Below, piece by piece: positions 44,248 through 51,581 of a stretch of DNA of 64,000 nucleotides. How positions within the stretch are numbered: the first letter of the stretch is position 1; each line of letters opens with the position of its first letter. A model generated the notes under the pieces. The model ran no database searches and was not told the DNA's origin. It saw nothing but the letters and a program-made list of their open reading frames with translations. The stretch comes from JACVRW01 sp963751105 (lineage in GTDB: Bacteria > Actinomycetota > Thermoleophilia > Solirubrobacterales > Thermoleophilaceae): NCBI GenBank assembly GCA_963751105.1, contig CAVVTG010000002.1, positions 2,170,001-2,234,000 of the forward strand, written 5' to 3'. Made by a program: the position numbers and the translations under genes.

Positions 44248-44337
44248 GGTCCGATTGGCTGGGGAAGGGGGTTGGAAGCGGTCGTCAGCCGACCGTGTGA
44301 CATTGACCCTCTATTACGACGTCAATGTCACATGGTC
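44248..44337. repeat. Repeat core D plus 47-nt hairpin between convergent genes
   Basis: A copy of TTGGCTGGGGAAGGGG at 44255-44270 (within TGGTCCGATTGGCTGGGG) is followed by an inverted repeat: GACCGTGTGACATTGAC at 44291-44307 and its complement with one mismatch at 44321-44337, around a 13-nt loop. It separates the monophosphatase from the convergent cytochrome c gene. The hairpin may act as a two-way terminator; there is no T-tract. The core is the same as in the spacers at 12.4 and 24.8 kb. Confidence 0.75.
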
Positions 44338-44356
44338 GCCCGGGCAGCCGGCCGGC

Positions 44357-45055
44357 TCAGCCGCCCGGATTCAGCAGATACTCAGTGAGCGTGTCCAGCT
44401 GCTTGTCGCTCAACCGGCCCTCGTATGACGGCATCGCGCCGCCGAAGCCCTCGACCTGGAAATCCTGGGGCTGCAGGATCGATTGGCGCACGTAGTCCTC
44501 GGCCGACGTGCCGGGCTGGCGGTCGCCCGCAGCTGCGGCGAGTTCGTCGAGGCCGGGTCCGATGTTGGCCTGGCTGCCGGCCGGGCCGAACGTGTGGCAG
44601 CCGCCGCAGCCGGCCGCCGTGAAGATCTGCTCGCCGGTCTTGGCGTCACCGAGACCCGCCTCGGCGAGGGCGCCCTGGTCCTCGCCCGAGCGCCCCGAGG
44701 CGTAGGCCACGTAGGAGGCCACGTCGGCGGCCAGCTGGCCCTCCACCAGCCCCGCCGGCATGGTGCTGCTCTTGCGGGGGTGGGCGATCTGTGACTCGAC
44801 TATCCCCTTGACCGTGTCGCGGTCCATCCCGTCGGACAGCGCCGCGGCGAAGGAGTCGTCCAGGTTCGGGCCGGTGTTGCCCTGGGTGCCCGCGCGGTTG
44901 AGCACGTGGCAGGAGCCGCACTTCTGCACGAACTGCGCCTTGCCCTCGGGCAGGTCGGCCTCCTCCTCACGGCCGCAGGCGGCCAGCGGCAGCGCCACGA
45001 CCACCGCGCACAGCGCGGCCAGGAGCGGCTTTACCGTGTTCCGGGCGAGGCTCAC
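44357..45055 (-). CDS. Diheme cytochrome c lipoprotein
   Basis: A 232-residue protein with a lipobox (VVVALPLAACGRE) after a signal sequence, and two class I cytochrome c domains: FVQKCGSCHVLNRAG with Met in SSTMPAG, and TAAGCGGCHTFGPAG with Met in GGAMPSYEG. It is anchored on the outer face of the membrane and probably carries electrons to the oxidases, or from a quinol:cytochrome c reductase. GTG 45053-45055 overlaps the stop of the glycosyltransferase. It is convergent with the second oxidase cluster. Confidence 0.9.
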   Translation of the reverse strand: MSLARNTVKPLLAALCAVVVALPLAACGREEEADLPEGKAQFVQKCGSCHVLNRAGTQGNTGPNLDDSFAAALSDGMDRDTVKGIVESQIAHPRKSSTMPAGLVEGQLAADVASYVAYASGRSGEDQGALAEAGLGDAKTGEQIFTAAGCGGCHTFGPAGSQANIGPGLDELAAAAGDRQPGTSAEDYVRQSILQPQDFQVEGFGGAMPSYEGRLSDKQLDTLTEYLLNPGG

Positions 45056-46527
45056 GGGGCGCGTACATTATCCGCTACCGGGGTCGGACGGGGAAGGCTT
45101 TCGAGCCGTCCCTGACCCGCCAAGATCACGCCCTCGGCCACCTTTTCCCAGGCGAACTGGCGTGCCGACTCCGCGGCGAGAGCCGCCTTGGCGCGTTCGC
45201 GCTCGGCTGGCTCCACCTGCAGCCAGTCGACGAGCTTGCGGCCGATCTCGCGCACCGATCCGGGGCCCACGTCGAAGGCCAGCAGCGGGCGCAGCTCCTC
45301 ATCGAGGGCCGGCGCCAGCCGGGCTGTGACCTCGGCCATTCCGGAGTGGTTGGCCGAGAGCGGGAACGCCCCGCAGGCGGCGGCCTCGGCCGCCACCATG
45401 CCGAACGCCTCCGGGAAGGTCGAGGGCATGACCTGGGCCTCGCAGGCGGGCAGGAGATCGGGCAGGTCCTCGTGCTCGAGCCGCCCGGTGAAGTGGATCC
45501 GCTCCGCGGCGGCGGGCGCGGCGTCGAGCCATTCGGAGTCCACCCCGTCGAGGAACGTGTTCAGATACTTGAGCTCGCCCTTGGGTCCCCCCTCGAGCTC
45601 GCGGCCGCGTGCGGCCATGTCCCTCAGAGCGGCCACGTCCTGGTTGCGCAGCGCCTCCACGAACCCGCTCAGAGCCTCGCGGTAGGTGCCGAAGCCCACC
45701 ACCACCAGCCGCGCGTCCGGCACCTTCGCCACCACCAGCGGCCAGGCGGCGAACAACAGGTCCACGCCCTTGGACACGATGAGCTTGCCCACATAGCTCA
45801 CGATCCGGTCGCGGTCGGGGTCGAGCTGGTGGAGCGCCTCGGCCGCCCCCGCCTCCCCGCCCCAGGACGCCGCGGCATCGTGGCCGAGCTTGACCGCCAG
45901 CCGCTCCAGGCCCACGGCCGGCTCGTCGTTCGGCCGGAAGGTGTGGATGTCCACGCCGGGCGGACCGAGACGCGTGTGCTCCGGGAGCTCGCTCTCTCCC
46001 GACAGCACGTCCCACAGCGAGTGTCCCGTGTGGCTCGAGCCCACCAGCACGCCCTCGGCCCCGCGGATCCCCTCGAGGGCGTAGGGCAGAAAGCGCTCCC
46101 GGTTGGGCCGCACCGTGTACTCGAGCGCGCTGCCGTGCACCTTGACCGCGTACGGGGCGCGATCGCGCAGGCCGCGCGCCAGGATCACGGGCGCCATGAC
46201 CAGGTGATTGGCCAGCGCCACGTCGGGTGTGGGCGCGGCCTCGACGGCGGCGACGTTGGCCGCCAGGTAGTGATCGAGCTCCGCGTCGGTCAGCTCCGGG
46301 TAGGGCTTGGCGTCGAAGCCTTCGTACTCGTCGGCCACGTAGAGCGGGAGCACGCGGCCGATGTCCGGAACATGCAGGGTCACCCCGTCGGGCGCCTCCC
46401 AGTCCGGGTCCTGGCAGAACAGGTGCACCTCGTGGCCGAGCCGAGCGAGCGCGCGGACCAGCTCGGCGTTGTAGATGTTGCTGCCCGTGCCGCGCATCAG
46501 GTAGCTGTGGAAGACCAGGATTCTCAT
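45052..46527 (-). CDS. GT4-family glycosyltransferase (glycogen synthase-like)
   Basis: A 491-residue GT-B enzyme. The N-terminal domain has the GTGSNIYNAELVRALARLGHEV acceptor/donor loop region; the C-terminal domain has SYVGKLIVSKGVDLLFAAW and the donor-binding MPSTFPEAFGMVAAEAAACG with the E-x7-E pattern. A nucleotide-sugar alpha-glycosyl transfer is likely, the acceptor unknown. A roughly 60-residue insert precedes FTGRLEHEDLPDLLPACE. The stop overlaps the cytochrome c gene, an odd pairing for a sugar transferase. Confidence 0.87.
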   Translation of the reverse strand: MRILVFHSYLMRGTGSNIYNAELVRALARLGHEVHLFCQDPDWEAPDGVTLHVPDIGRVLPLYVADEYEGFDAKPYPELTDAELDHYLAANVAAVEAAPTPDVALANHLVMAPVILARGLRDRAPYAVKVHGSALEYTVRPNRERFLPYALEGIRGAEGVLVGSSHTGHSLWDVLSGESELPEHTRLGPPGVDIHTFRPNDEPAVGLERLAVKLGHDAAASWGGEAGAAEALHQLDPDRDRIVSYVGKLIVSKGVDLLFAAWPLVVAKVPDARLVVVGFGTYREALSGFVEALRNQDVAALRDMAARGRELEGGPKGELKYLNTFLDGVDSEWLDAAPAAAERIHFTGRLEHEDLPDLLPACEAQVMPSTFPEAFGMVAAEAAACGAFPLSANHSGMAEVTARLAPALDEELRPLLAFDVGPGSVREIGRKLVDWLQVEPAERERAKAALAAESARQFAWEKVAEGVILAGQGRLESLPRPTPVADNVRAP

Positions 46528-46544
46528 CGGGCGTGGACGCTATA

Positions 46545-46606
46545 CGGCGAGCGCGCGGTGCGTGCGAGCGGTTGGCTTCGGCGAGCGCGCGGTGCGTGCG
46601 AGCGGT
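46545..46606. repeat. 28-bp direct repeat pair (34-bp period)
   Basis: Two identical 28-bp copies beginning CGGCGAGCGCGCGGTGCG lie at 46545-46572 and 46579-46606 in the divergent spacer between the glycosyltransferase and the next plus-strand gene. A third copy with about two differences lies inverted at 49339-49366. It is a small dispersed repeat; a regulatory or recombination role is unknown. Confidence 0.75.
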
Positions 46607-46625
46607 CGTCTATCGTGTCCGCTCG

Positions 46626-46895
46626 ATGCCTGCCCGCCAGAAGTACCGGCTGCGCGCCCGCTCCGACCGCGAGGTGATCCGCGAGGTCGAGCCTGGGCAC
46701 ACCTACGTGGACCACGAGTCTGGCGAGGAGCTGAAGGTCGTCGGTGCCCTGCTGCCGCTGGCGCCGTCGCCCAGCGAGCTCCCCTACGCGGTGGAGAACC
46801 TGAGGATGTGCGGGTGTTCCCTCGAGCAGCTCGTCCAGAAGGATCTGAACGACTGCCCGCACTGTGGCCGGCGTCTTCCGGCCGTCGACCGCTGA
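46626..46895 (+). CDS. Hypothetical small protein with C-terminal Cys cluster
   Basis: An 89-residue protein, basic at the N-terminus (MPARQKYRLRARSDREVI), with RMCGCSLEQL and CPHCGRRLP near the end, four Cys spaced like a zinc ribbon. No family recognised. The start ATG 46626 follows the second 28-bp repeat. The stop overlaps a downstream frame encoding a lipoprotein. Nucleic-acid or protein binding through zinc is a guess. Confidence 0.6.
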   Translation: MPARQKYRLRARSDREVIREVEPGHTYVDHESGEELKVVGALLPLAPSPSELPYAVENLRMCGCSLEQLVQKDLNDCPHCGRRLPAVDR

Positions 46896-47230
46896 GGGCA
46901 CTTCTCCCAGTCGTTCTCGCCCTGCTGGTCCTCGTGGGCTGCGGCGGCGACGACGAGAGCGCATCGGAGACCACGCCCACCCTCCCCGATCTCTCCACCC
47001 CGCAGGGAGACCGTACGGAGACCACGGCACCCGACACCACCACCGACACCGTTCCGGAGCCAGAGCCCACCCCCACCGAGACGGTCCCGCCGTCCACGGG
47101 CGGGGGCACGCCCGCGCCCGAGGCCGTGCCGCCCGCGGACACGCCCGAGAACGACGCTCCGCCTCCAGCCGACAGCCCGGCCGAGCGCTTCGAGGAGTTC
47201 TGCAACGAGAATCCGGGCGCCTGCGGCTAG
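46892..47230 (+). CDS. Putative small lipoprotein, Thr/Pro/Glu-rich
   Basis: A frame of about 112 residues with a hydrophobic signal and lipobox (LLVLVGCGGDDES), followed by a low-complexity Thr/Pro/Glu stalk and a short Cys-containing tail (RFEEFCNENPGACG). The start is unclear: a CTG at 46892 overlapping the preceding TGA fits the signal length, while GTGs upstream would lie over the zinc-ribbon gene. Probably anchored on the outer face of the membrane; function unknown. Confidence 0.55.
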   Translation: MRALLPVVLALLVLVGCGGDDESASETTPTLPDLSTPQGDRTETTAPDTTTDTVPEPEPTPTETVPPSTGGGTPAPEAVPPADTPENDAPPPADSPAERFEEFCNENPGACG

Positions 47231-47271
47231 GTAAAGGAAGCTGCGGTGCTCGCTAGAAGGCGCGCCCGGGT

Positions 47272-47619
47272 CTACGCGAGGCAGCCGAGGGCTTCGTCGC
47301 GGGAGCTGAAGATGGTGAGGTGGCCGACGAGGCCGGTGATCTGAAAGGGGCGCAGGATGCGCTCGCTGGGACAGACGAGCACCATGGCGCAGCGCCTGAG
47401 GTTCATGTGGCGCAACGAGTTCATGATCACGCCGATCCCCGTGGAGTCCATGAAGGTCACGTCGCTGAGATCGACCACCACGCCTCTCGCGCCCTCCTCG
47501 GCCAGCCCGAACAGACGGCTGCCCAGCTTGGGCGCCGTAAGAGCGTCGATCTCCCCCCGGAGTGCGACGACATAGGTGTCCTCGTCGACTGGCTCGTCGA
47601 CCAGGCCGAAGTCGATCAC
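47272..47619 (-). CDS. STAS-domain anti-sigma factor antagonist
   Basis: A 115-residue SpoIIAA-like protein. It has VVALRGEIDALTAPKLGSRL, then VVVDLSDVTFMDSTGIGVIM with the phosphorylatable Ser in MDSTG, and LVCPSERILRPFQITGL. It would bind an anti-sigma kinase when dephosphorylated. The start is GTG 47617-47619; the frame further upstream is Arg-rich noise. No anti-sigma kinase or sigma gene is adjacent, so it is an orphan here. Confidence 0.88.
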   Translation of the reverse strand: MIDFGLVDEPVDEDTYVVALRGEIDALTAPKLGSRLFGLAEEGARGVVVDLSDVTFMDSTGIGVIMNSLRHMNLRRCAMVLVCPSERILRPFQITGLVGHLTIFSSRDEALGCLA

Positions 47620-47677
47620 ACCGGCGAACCTATCACGCGAGCAGGCACGGGCCCGGACCCGGGCGCCCGCCGTCGGC

Positions 47678-47998
47678 TCAGACCTGGCGGTGGGTCGGCA
47701 CCGGCGAGGTCGGCCGTCGTACCCGTGCCGGCGACGGCACCCGCGGCTCGACTCCGCGGCGCCTATGGGGGCGCGCCGGACCCGAGTGCTCGCGGTCACG
47801 GCCGCGCCCCAGGCCCCAGCGGCCGAGCGGAAGGCGGATGCCGTCCCCGCCCGGGCCGTCGTCGCGTGGCTGCGGACCCGGTCCCTCGCCGCCGCCGCCG
47901 TCGTCACCGCGCGAGTCGTCGTCGTCGTCGCGCAGCCGGAAGAACCAGATCAACCAGACGATCAGCAGGCCGACGTCGAAGATCCGGAACCCGACCAT
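47678..47998 (-). CDS. Small membrane protein with Asp/Gly-rich linker
   Basis: About 106 residues from ATG 47996-47998, preceded by AGGGG nine bases upstream. It has one hydrophobic segment (FDVGLLIVWLIWFF), then RLRDDDDDSRGDDGGGG and a long Arg/Pro-rich tail. No family name can be given. The tail is low complexity, so the true C-terminus could differ. It may be a membrane-tethered polyelectrolyte-like protein of unknown role. Confidence 0.5.
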   Translation of the reverse strand: MVGFRIFDVGLLIVWLIWFFRLRDDDDDSRGDDGGGGEGPGPQPRDDGPGGDGIRLPLGRWGLGRGRDREHSGPARPHRRRGVEPRVPSPARVRRPTSPVPTHRQV

Positions 47999-48070
47999 GA
48001 AGATCCACCCCTGAGTGGACACCGAGTCGATGCTACCGCGCCCAGACCGGCGGGGAAAGAGGCTGTGCGC

Positions 48071-48766
48071 CTATTCGTCCTCGACCGGCGTGGTGGGCCG
48101 GTTATCGGGGATGTAGGTGGCCGTGTAGAGCAGCCGCGCCTTCGTGTAGGTACAACCGAACCTCACGACCTCGCGCAGGTCCTCGAGCGCGAACTCGCGC
48201 AGGCTGCGCGGGGGCTCGCAACTGCCCTTGGCTCGTGACGAGCGCCACCAGTCGGACTTGGTCAGGTTGATTCCGAGCATCGGCGCCCAGGTGGGCACCG
48301 TGATGGCGATCCAGTTCCCCTTCTTGACCCGCAGGGGAGGATCGAGCACGAAGGTCGGGCTCGATCCGAAGTAGTCGTCCACCTCGTACAGGTCCGACTG
48401 CTGGACGAGACGGTGCTCCAGGCGGGTTTTGCGCTTGTCGCCACGCCGCAGCACGGACAGCTGAACTCCGGCCGGAGAGCCGTAGTTGTCGTTGAAGAAC
48501 GTGGACTGCTCGGCCGTCGGCGCCGCCAGCGCGACCGTGAAGGCGGTGATGTAGCCGTTGCGCCGGATGTAGTAGGGATTCTTCGGCCCCCCGGAGGACC
48601 GTCCCTGGTAGCCGGTCACCCGCACGACCGCCACGCAGGGGTCGGCCGGGCAGCTCGCGTTCGCCGGATCGGCGGTAGCGCCGAGCTCGACGATGCGGGC
48701 GGATGCACCCGACGGCAGCACGAGGGCTACCGCCAGCAGGGATGTGAGCAGGAAGATTCGCTTCAT
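48071..48766 (-). CDS. Secreted protein of unknown function
   Basis: A 231-residue protein with a clear signal peptide (MKRIFLLTSLLAVALVLPSG, cleavage near ASA). The mature part looks beta-rich with Cys pairs (NASCPADPCVAVV; GSCEPP; RFGCTYTK) and a WIAITVPTWAPMLGI segment. No catalytic motif is recognised. It is exported and probably disulfide-stabilised. Downstream of infA on the same strand, separated by 43 bases. Confidence 0.7.
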   Translation of the reverse strand: MKRIFLLTSLLAVALVLPSGASARIVELGATADPANASCPADPCVAVVRVTGYQGRSSGGPKNPYYIRRNGYITAFTVALAAPTAEQSTFFNDNYGSPAGVQLSVLRRGDKRKTRLEHRLVQQSDLYEVDDYFGSSPTFVLDPPLRVKKGNWIAITVPTWAPMLGINLTKSDWWRSSRAKGSCEPPRSLREFALEDLREVVRFGCTYTKARLLYTATYIPDNRPTTPVEDE

Positions 48767-48769
48767 GAC

Positions 48770-48787
48770 CAGGGGTGAAACACCCTG
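48770..48787 (-). terminator. Possible hairpin after infA
   Basis: CAGGGGTG-AAA-CACCCTG forms a 7-bp stem with one bulged G immediately downstream of infA and before the secreted protein gene on the same strand. There is no T-tract, so it may be only a weak terminator or attenuator. Confidence 0.3.
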
Positions 48788-48809
48788 TCCGTCGATGAGT
48801 TGCGGCGTC

Positions 48810-49028
48810 CTACTTGTACCTATAGGTGATCCGCCCGCGATCGAGGTCGTAAGGCGACAGCTCGATCTTGACCCTGTCGCCCGGGAGGATGCGGATGTAG
48901 TGCCTGCGCATCTTCCCCGAGATGTGTCCGAGTACCTCGTGCCCGTTGTCGAGAGACACCTTGAACATCGTGTTCGGGAGGGCTTCCACGATCTCGCCCT
49001 CCATTTCGATCTTCTCTTCCTTGGGCAC
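48810..49028 (-). CDS. infA: Translation initiation factor IF-1
   Basis: A 72-residue S1/OB-fold protein of exactly family length: KIEMEGEIVEALPNTMFKV, NGHEVLGHISGKMRRHYIRI and GDRVKIELSPYDLDRGRITY. It binds the A site of the 30S subunit during initiation. Unusually it is not beside rpmJ-rpsM-rpsK; it follows a cold-shock gene by 14 bases, so it may be transcribed with it. It could be the only copy or a second one. Confidence 0.95.
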   Translation of the reverse strand: MPKEEKIEMEGEIVEALPNTMFKVSLDNGHEVLGHISGKMRRHYIRILPGDRVKIELSPYDLDRGRITYRYK

Positions 49029-49042
49029 AGCAGGCGGCGCGC

Positions 49043-49246
49043 TCAGATGGCGCGAACGTTCACCGCCTTGGGACCCTTGTCGCCGGTCTCCTCCTCGTAC
49101 TCGACCTTGGAGTTCTCGGCCAGCGACTTGAAGCCCTGTCCGTCGATACCCGTGTAATGGACGAACAGGTCACGGTCGCCGTCGTCCGGCGTGATGAACC
49201 CGTAGCCCTTCTCGTCGTTGAACCACTTGACGGTTCCGGTAGGCAC
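49043..49246 (-). CDS. Cold-shock protein (CspA family)
   Basis: A 67-residue cold-shock domain with RNP1 KGYGFITP and RNP2 LFVHYTGI, plus the start TGTVKWFNDE. It binds single-stranded RNA/DNA and melts mRNA structure. GTG 49244-49246 is chosen because GGAAGGGG lies six bases upstream and homologues begin here. The 173-base region upstream, up to the crotonase stop, may hold a long 5' leader and contains an inverted copy of the 28-bp repeat. Confidence 0.93.
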   Translation of the reverse strand: MPTGTVKWFNDEKGYGFITPDDGDRDLFVHYTGIDGQGFKSLAENSKVEYEEETGDKGPKAVNVRAI

Positions 49247-49338
49247 GAAATGCCCCTTCCTGCTTGTGCCCGGCCGGACCTCAAAGAGCGAATCCTGTAC
49301 CACGGCACCTGCATGTTTCAACTACGCCGGATGACCCC

Positions 49339-49366
49339 AGCGCTCGCGCGCACCGCGCGCTCGCCG
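49339..49366. repeat. Third copy of the 28-bp repeat (inverted)
   Basis: On the minus strand this reads CGGCGAGCGCGCGGTGCG then CGCGAGCGCT, differing from the two copies at 46545-46606 at about two positions. It lies between the crotonase stop and the cold-shock gene. Nothing else is recognised in the 173-base spacer. Confidence 0.65.
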
Positions 49367-49419
49367 GACAGCCGGCCCGTACAGGACGGGACGCTACCAG
49401 CCAAGCGCGCCGGAAGTGG

Positions 49420-50190
49420 TCAGCGTCCCTCGAAAGTTGCGTGGCCGGGCCCCTGGGCGAGGAACTCCTTCACGGCCTTCTGCAGGTCCTCGGTCTCGAA
49501 AAGGGGCGCCGCGATCTCCGCCGTGCGAGCATCGGCGCCGCGTACGCCCTCGTCGAGAGTGGCCCGGACGATCCGCTTGGTCGCCGTGTGCGCGAGCGTC
49601 GGCCCGGCGGCCAGCCGCCGGGCGAAGCGCAGTGATTTCTCGGCCAGCTCGCCGTCGGGCAGCACCCGGTTGACCACGTTCCAACGCTCCAGCGTCGCCG
49701 CGTCGTAGAGGCCCGCGCTCATCACGAACTCGCGCGCTCGCGCCGGGCCCGCACGCTCGGCCATGCGTTGGGTGCCGCCCATCAGCGGCGTGAGCCCCAC
49801 CACCGCCTCGACCAGCCCGAAGCTGGCCGACTCGGACGCCCAGATCATGTCGCAGGCCAGCGAGAGCTCCAGGCCGGCGGTGAGGCAGAGGCCGTGCACC
49901 GACGCGAGGGTCGGAAAGGGCAGGTCCTCGATCCGGTGGGCGATCTCCTGCAGGACGGCGGTGAACTGCTCGGCCTCCGCGCGGGTCAGCCCGTCGAACA
50001 CGTGGACGTCGGCGCCGCCGGTGAAGTACTCGCCCTCGGCGCGCACGAGCAGGGCGCGCAGGCCCTCGGTCGCGCCGAGCGCCTCCTGGATGTCGTGCAC
50101 CATCTCGTCGCCGAACAGATTGAGCGGCGGGTCGTCGATCACCAGGATCCCGAGCTCACCGTCGCGCTCGAGGCGCGCGCGCTCAGCCAC
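49420..50190 (-). CDS. Enoyl-CoA hydratase/isomerase family protein
   Basis: A 256-residue crotonase-fold protein with FTGGADVHVFDG (oxyanion loop) and VHGLCLTAGLELSLACDM, where a Glu follows GL, then EAVVGLTPLMGGTQR, which lacks the usual second Glu. It may therefore be an isomerase or a non-hydratase member. It overlaps the HIT gene by eight bases and ends a long minus-strand series. The acyl-CoA substrate is unknown. Confidence 0.85.
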   Translation of the reverse strand: MAERARLERDGELGILVIDDPPLNLFGDEMVHDIQEALGATEGLRALLVRAEGEYFTGGADVHVFDGLTRAEAEQFTAVLQEIAHRIEDLPFPTLASVHGLCLTAGLELSLACDMIWASESASFGLVEAVVGLTPLMGGTQRMAERAGPARAREFVMSAGLYDAATLERWNVVNRVLPDGELAEKSLRFARRLAAGPTLAHTATKRIVRATLDEGVRGADARTAEIAAPLFETEDLQKAVKEFLAQGPGHATFEGR

Positions 50191-50593
50191 CGCGCAGCTC
50201 CTTCGCCACCTGTGCCAGCTCGCCGCCCTCCGGCGTGCGCGGCTGCGCGGGCAGCCTGAGCGGGTCGTCCTCGTAGCGCGGGATCACGTGCACGTGCAGG
50301 TGAAAGACCGTCTGCCAGGCGGCCGGCTCGCAGCAGTTGAGCAGGTTGACCCCGGCCGCACCGAGCCGCTCGCGCATGGTCAGCGCCAGGCGCTTGGAGG
50401 CCAGCGTGGCCCGGCTGAGGTCCTCCTCGGGCGCCTCGTAGAGGTTCTTGGAATGGTGCCGCGGAATGACCAGGGCGTGGCCGCGCGTCCACGGGTTGAT
50501 GTCCATGAAGGCCAGCGTGTGCTCGTCCTCCTGGACGATCTCGGCGGGCAACTCGCCCGCCACGATCTTGCAGAAGATGCAGTCGTCCGCCAT
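50183..50593 (-). CDS. HIT-family nucleotide hydrolase
   Basis: A 136-residue HIT protein: DCIFCKIVAGELPAEIV at the start, INPWTRGHALVIPRHH, and the catalytic FHLHVHVIPRYEDDP. It likely hydrolyses adenosine phosphoramidates or dinucleoside polyphosphates. It starts 16 bases after corA. The N-terminal CxxC-like pair (CIFC) is usual for the family. Confidence 0.93.
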   Translation of the reverse strand: MADDCIFCKIVAGELPAEIVQEDEHTLAFMDINPWTRGHALVIPRHHSKNLYEAPEEDLSRATLASKRLALTMRERLGAAGVNLLNCCEPAAWQTVFHLHVHVIPRYEDDPLRLPAQPRTPEGGELAQVAKELRGG

Positions 50594-50609
50594 TCGCGAA
50601 AACTATTGC

Positions 50610-51581
50610 TTAGAGCCAGCCGGAGCGCTTGAAGCGCCAGAACAAGGTCAGGCAGGCCACGGCCATGACGCTCAGCACCAGCGGGTAGCCGAAGGTCCAG
50701 CCGAGCTCCGGCATGTGCTCGAAGTTCATGCCGTAGATCCCGGCGAGCATCGTGGGCACGGCGATGATGGCGACCCAGGCCGAGATCTTGCGCACGTCGT
50801 CGTTCTGACGCACCGAGACCTGCGCGAGGTTGGCCTGAAGGCTCGACGCGAGCAGGTCGCGCATGGCGTCGAGCTGGTCGCGCACGCGGATCAGGTGGTC
50901 GTTGACGTCGCGGAAGTAGTTGCGGATCTCCGGGTGCACCTGGTCGTACTGCCCTGCGGCGATGCGGTCGAGCGGATCTACGAGCGGCGCGGCGGCCCGG
51001 CGGAACGCGAGCACCTCGCGCTGGAGCCGGTAGACGCGCTGAGCCGGGTTCGAGCGGCCTTCGGAGAAGAGCTCGGCCTCTACTTCGTCGATGTCGTTCT
51101 CGAGGCCGTCGATCGCCGGGGCATAGTCGTCCACCACCCGGTCGAGGATCGCGTGCAAGACCGCCCCGGGGCCGCACTTGAGCTTGGCCTGATCGTGCTC
51201 GAGATCGTCTCGCACCTGCTTCAGCGCGCTGCCCTCGCCGTGGCGCACGGTGATGAGGTAGTCGTTGCCCACGAACACGAGCAGCTCGCCGAGCTCGATC
51301 ACCTCCTCGGGATCCACGTAGCGCGCGGTCTTCAGCACCAGGAAGACCATGTCGCCGTAGACCTCCACCTTCGGGCGCTGGTGGGCCTCGATGGCGTCCT
51401 CCACGGCCAGCGGATGCAGGTGGAACTCGCGGGCGAGCGAGTCGAATTCCTCGGCCGTGGGCTCGTACAGCCCGATCCAGACGAAGTTGCCGGCCTCGAG
51501 GCGCTCCTGATAGGCGTGCTCGAGCTCGACCTCGCCGTTGCGGCGCTTGCCGTCCTCGTAGATGGCGCAGTCGACGATCAC
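50610..51581 (-). CDS. corA: CorA-family Mg2+/Co2+ transporter
   Basis: A 323-residue protein: a soluble funnel domain (HPLAVEDAIEAHQRPKVE, YLITVRHGE) with a long helix, then two C-terminal membrane helices with the selectivity motif IYGMNFEHMPEL between them and a basic end (RFKRSGWL). It carries divalent cations across the cytoplasmic membrane as a pentamer. GTG 51579-51581 overlaps the stop of the tRNA nucleotidyltransferase (GTGA). Confidence 0.94.
   Translation of the reverse strand: MIVDCAIYEDGKRRNGEVELEHAYQERLEAGNFVWIGLYEPTAEEFDSLAREFHLHPLAVEDAIEAHQRPKVEVYGDMVFLVLKTARYVDPEEVIELGELLVFVGNDYLITVRHGEGSALKQVRDDLEHDQAKLKCGPGAVLHAILDRVVDDYAPAIDGLENDIDEVEAELFSEGRSNPAQRVYRLQREVLAFRRAAAPLVDPLDRIAAGQYDQVHPEIRNYFRDVNDHLIRVRDQLDAMRDLLASSLQANLAQVSVRQNDDVRKISAWVAIIAVPTMLAGIYGMNFEHMPELGWTFGYPLVLSVMAVACLTLFWRFKRSGWL

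Noticed and set aside
46545..46606. CRISPR repeats
   Set aside because: Only two copies with a 6-bp gap, and no spacers of normal length or cas genes.
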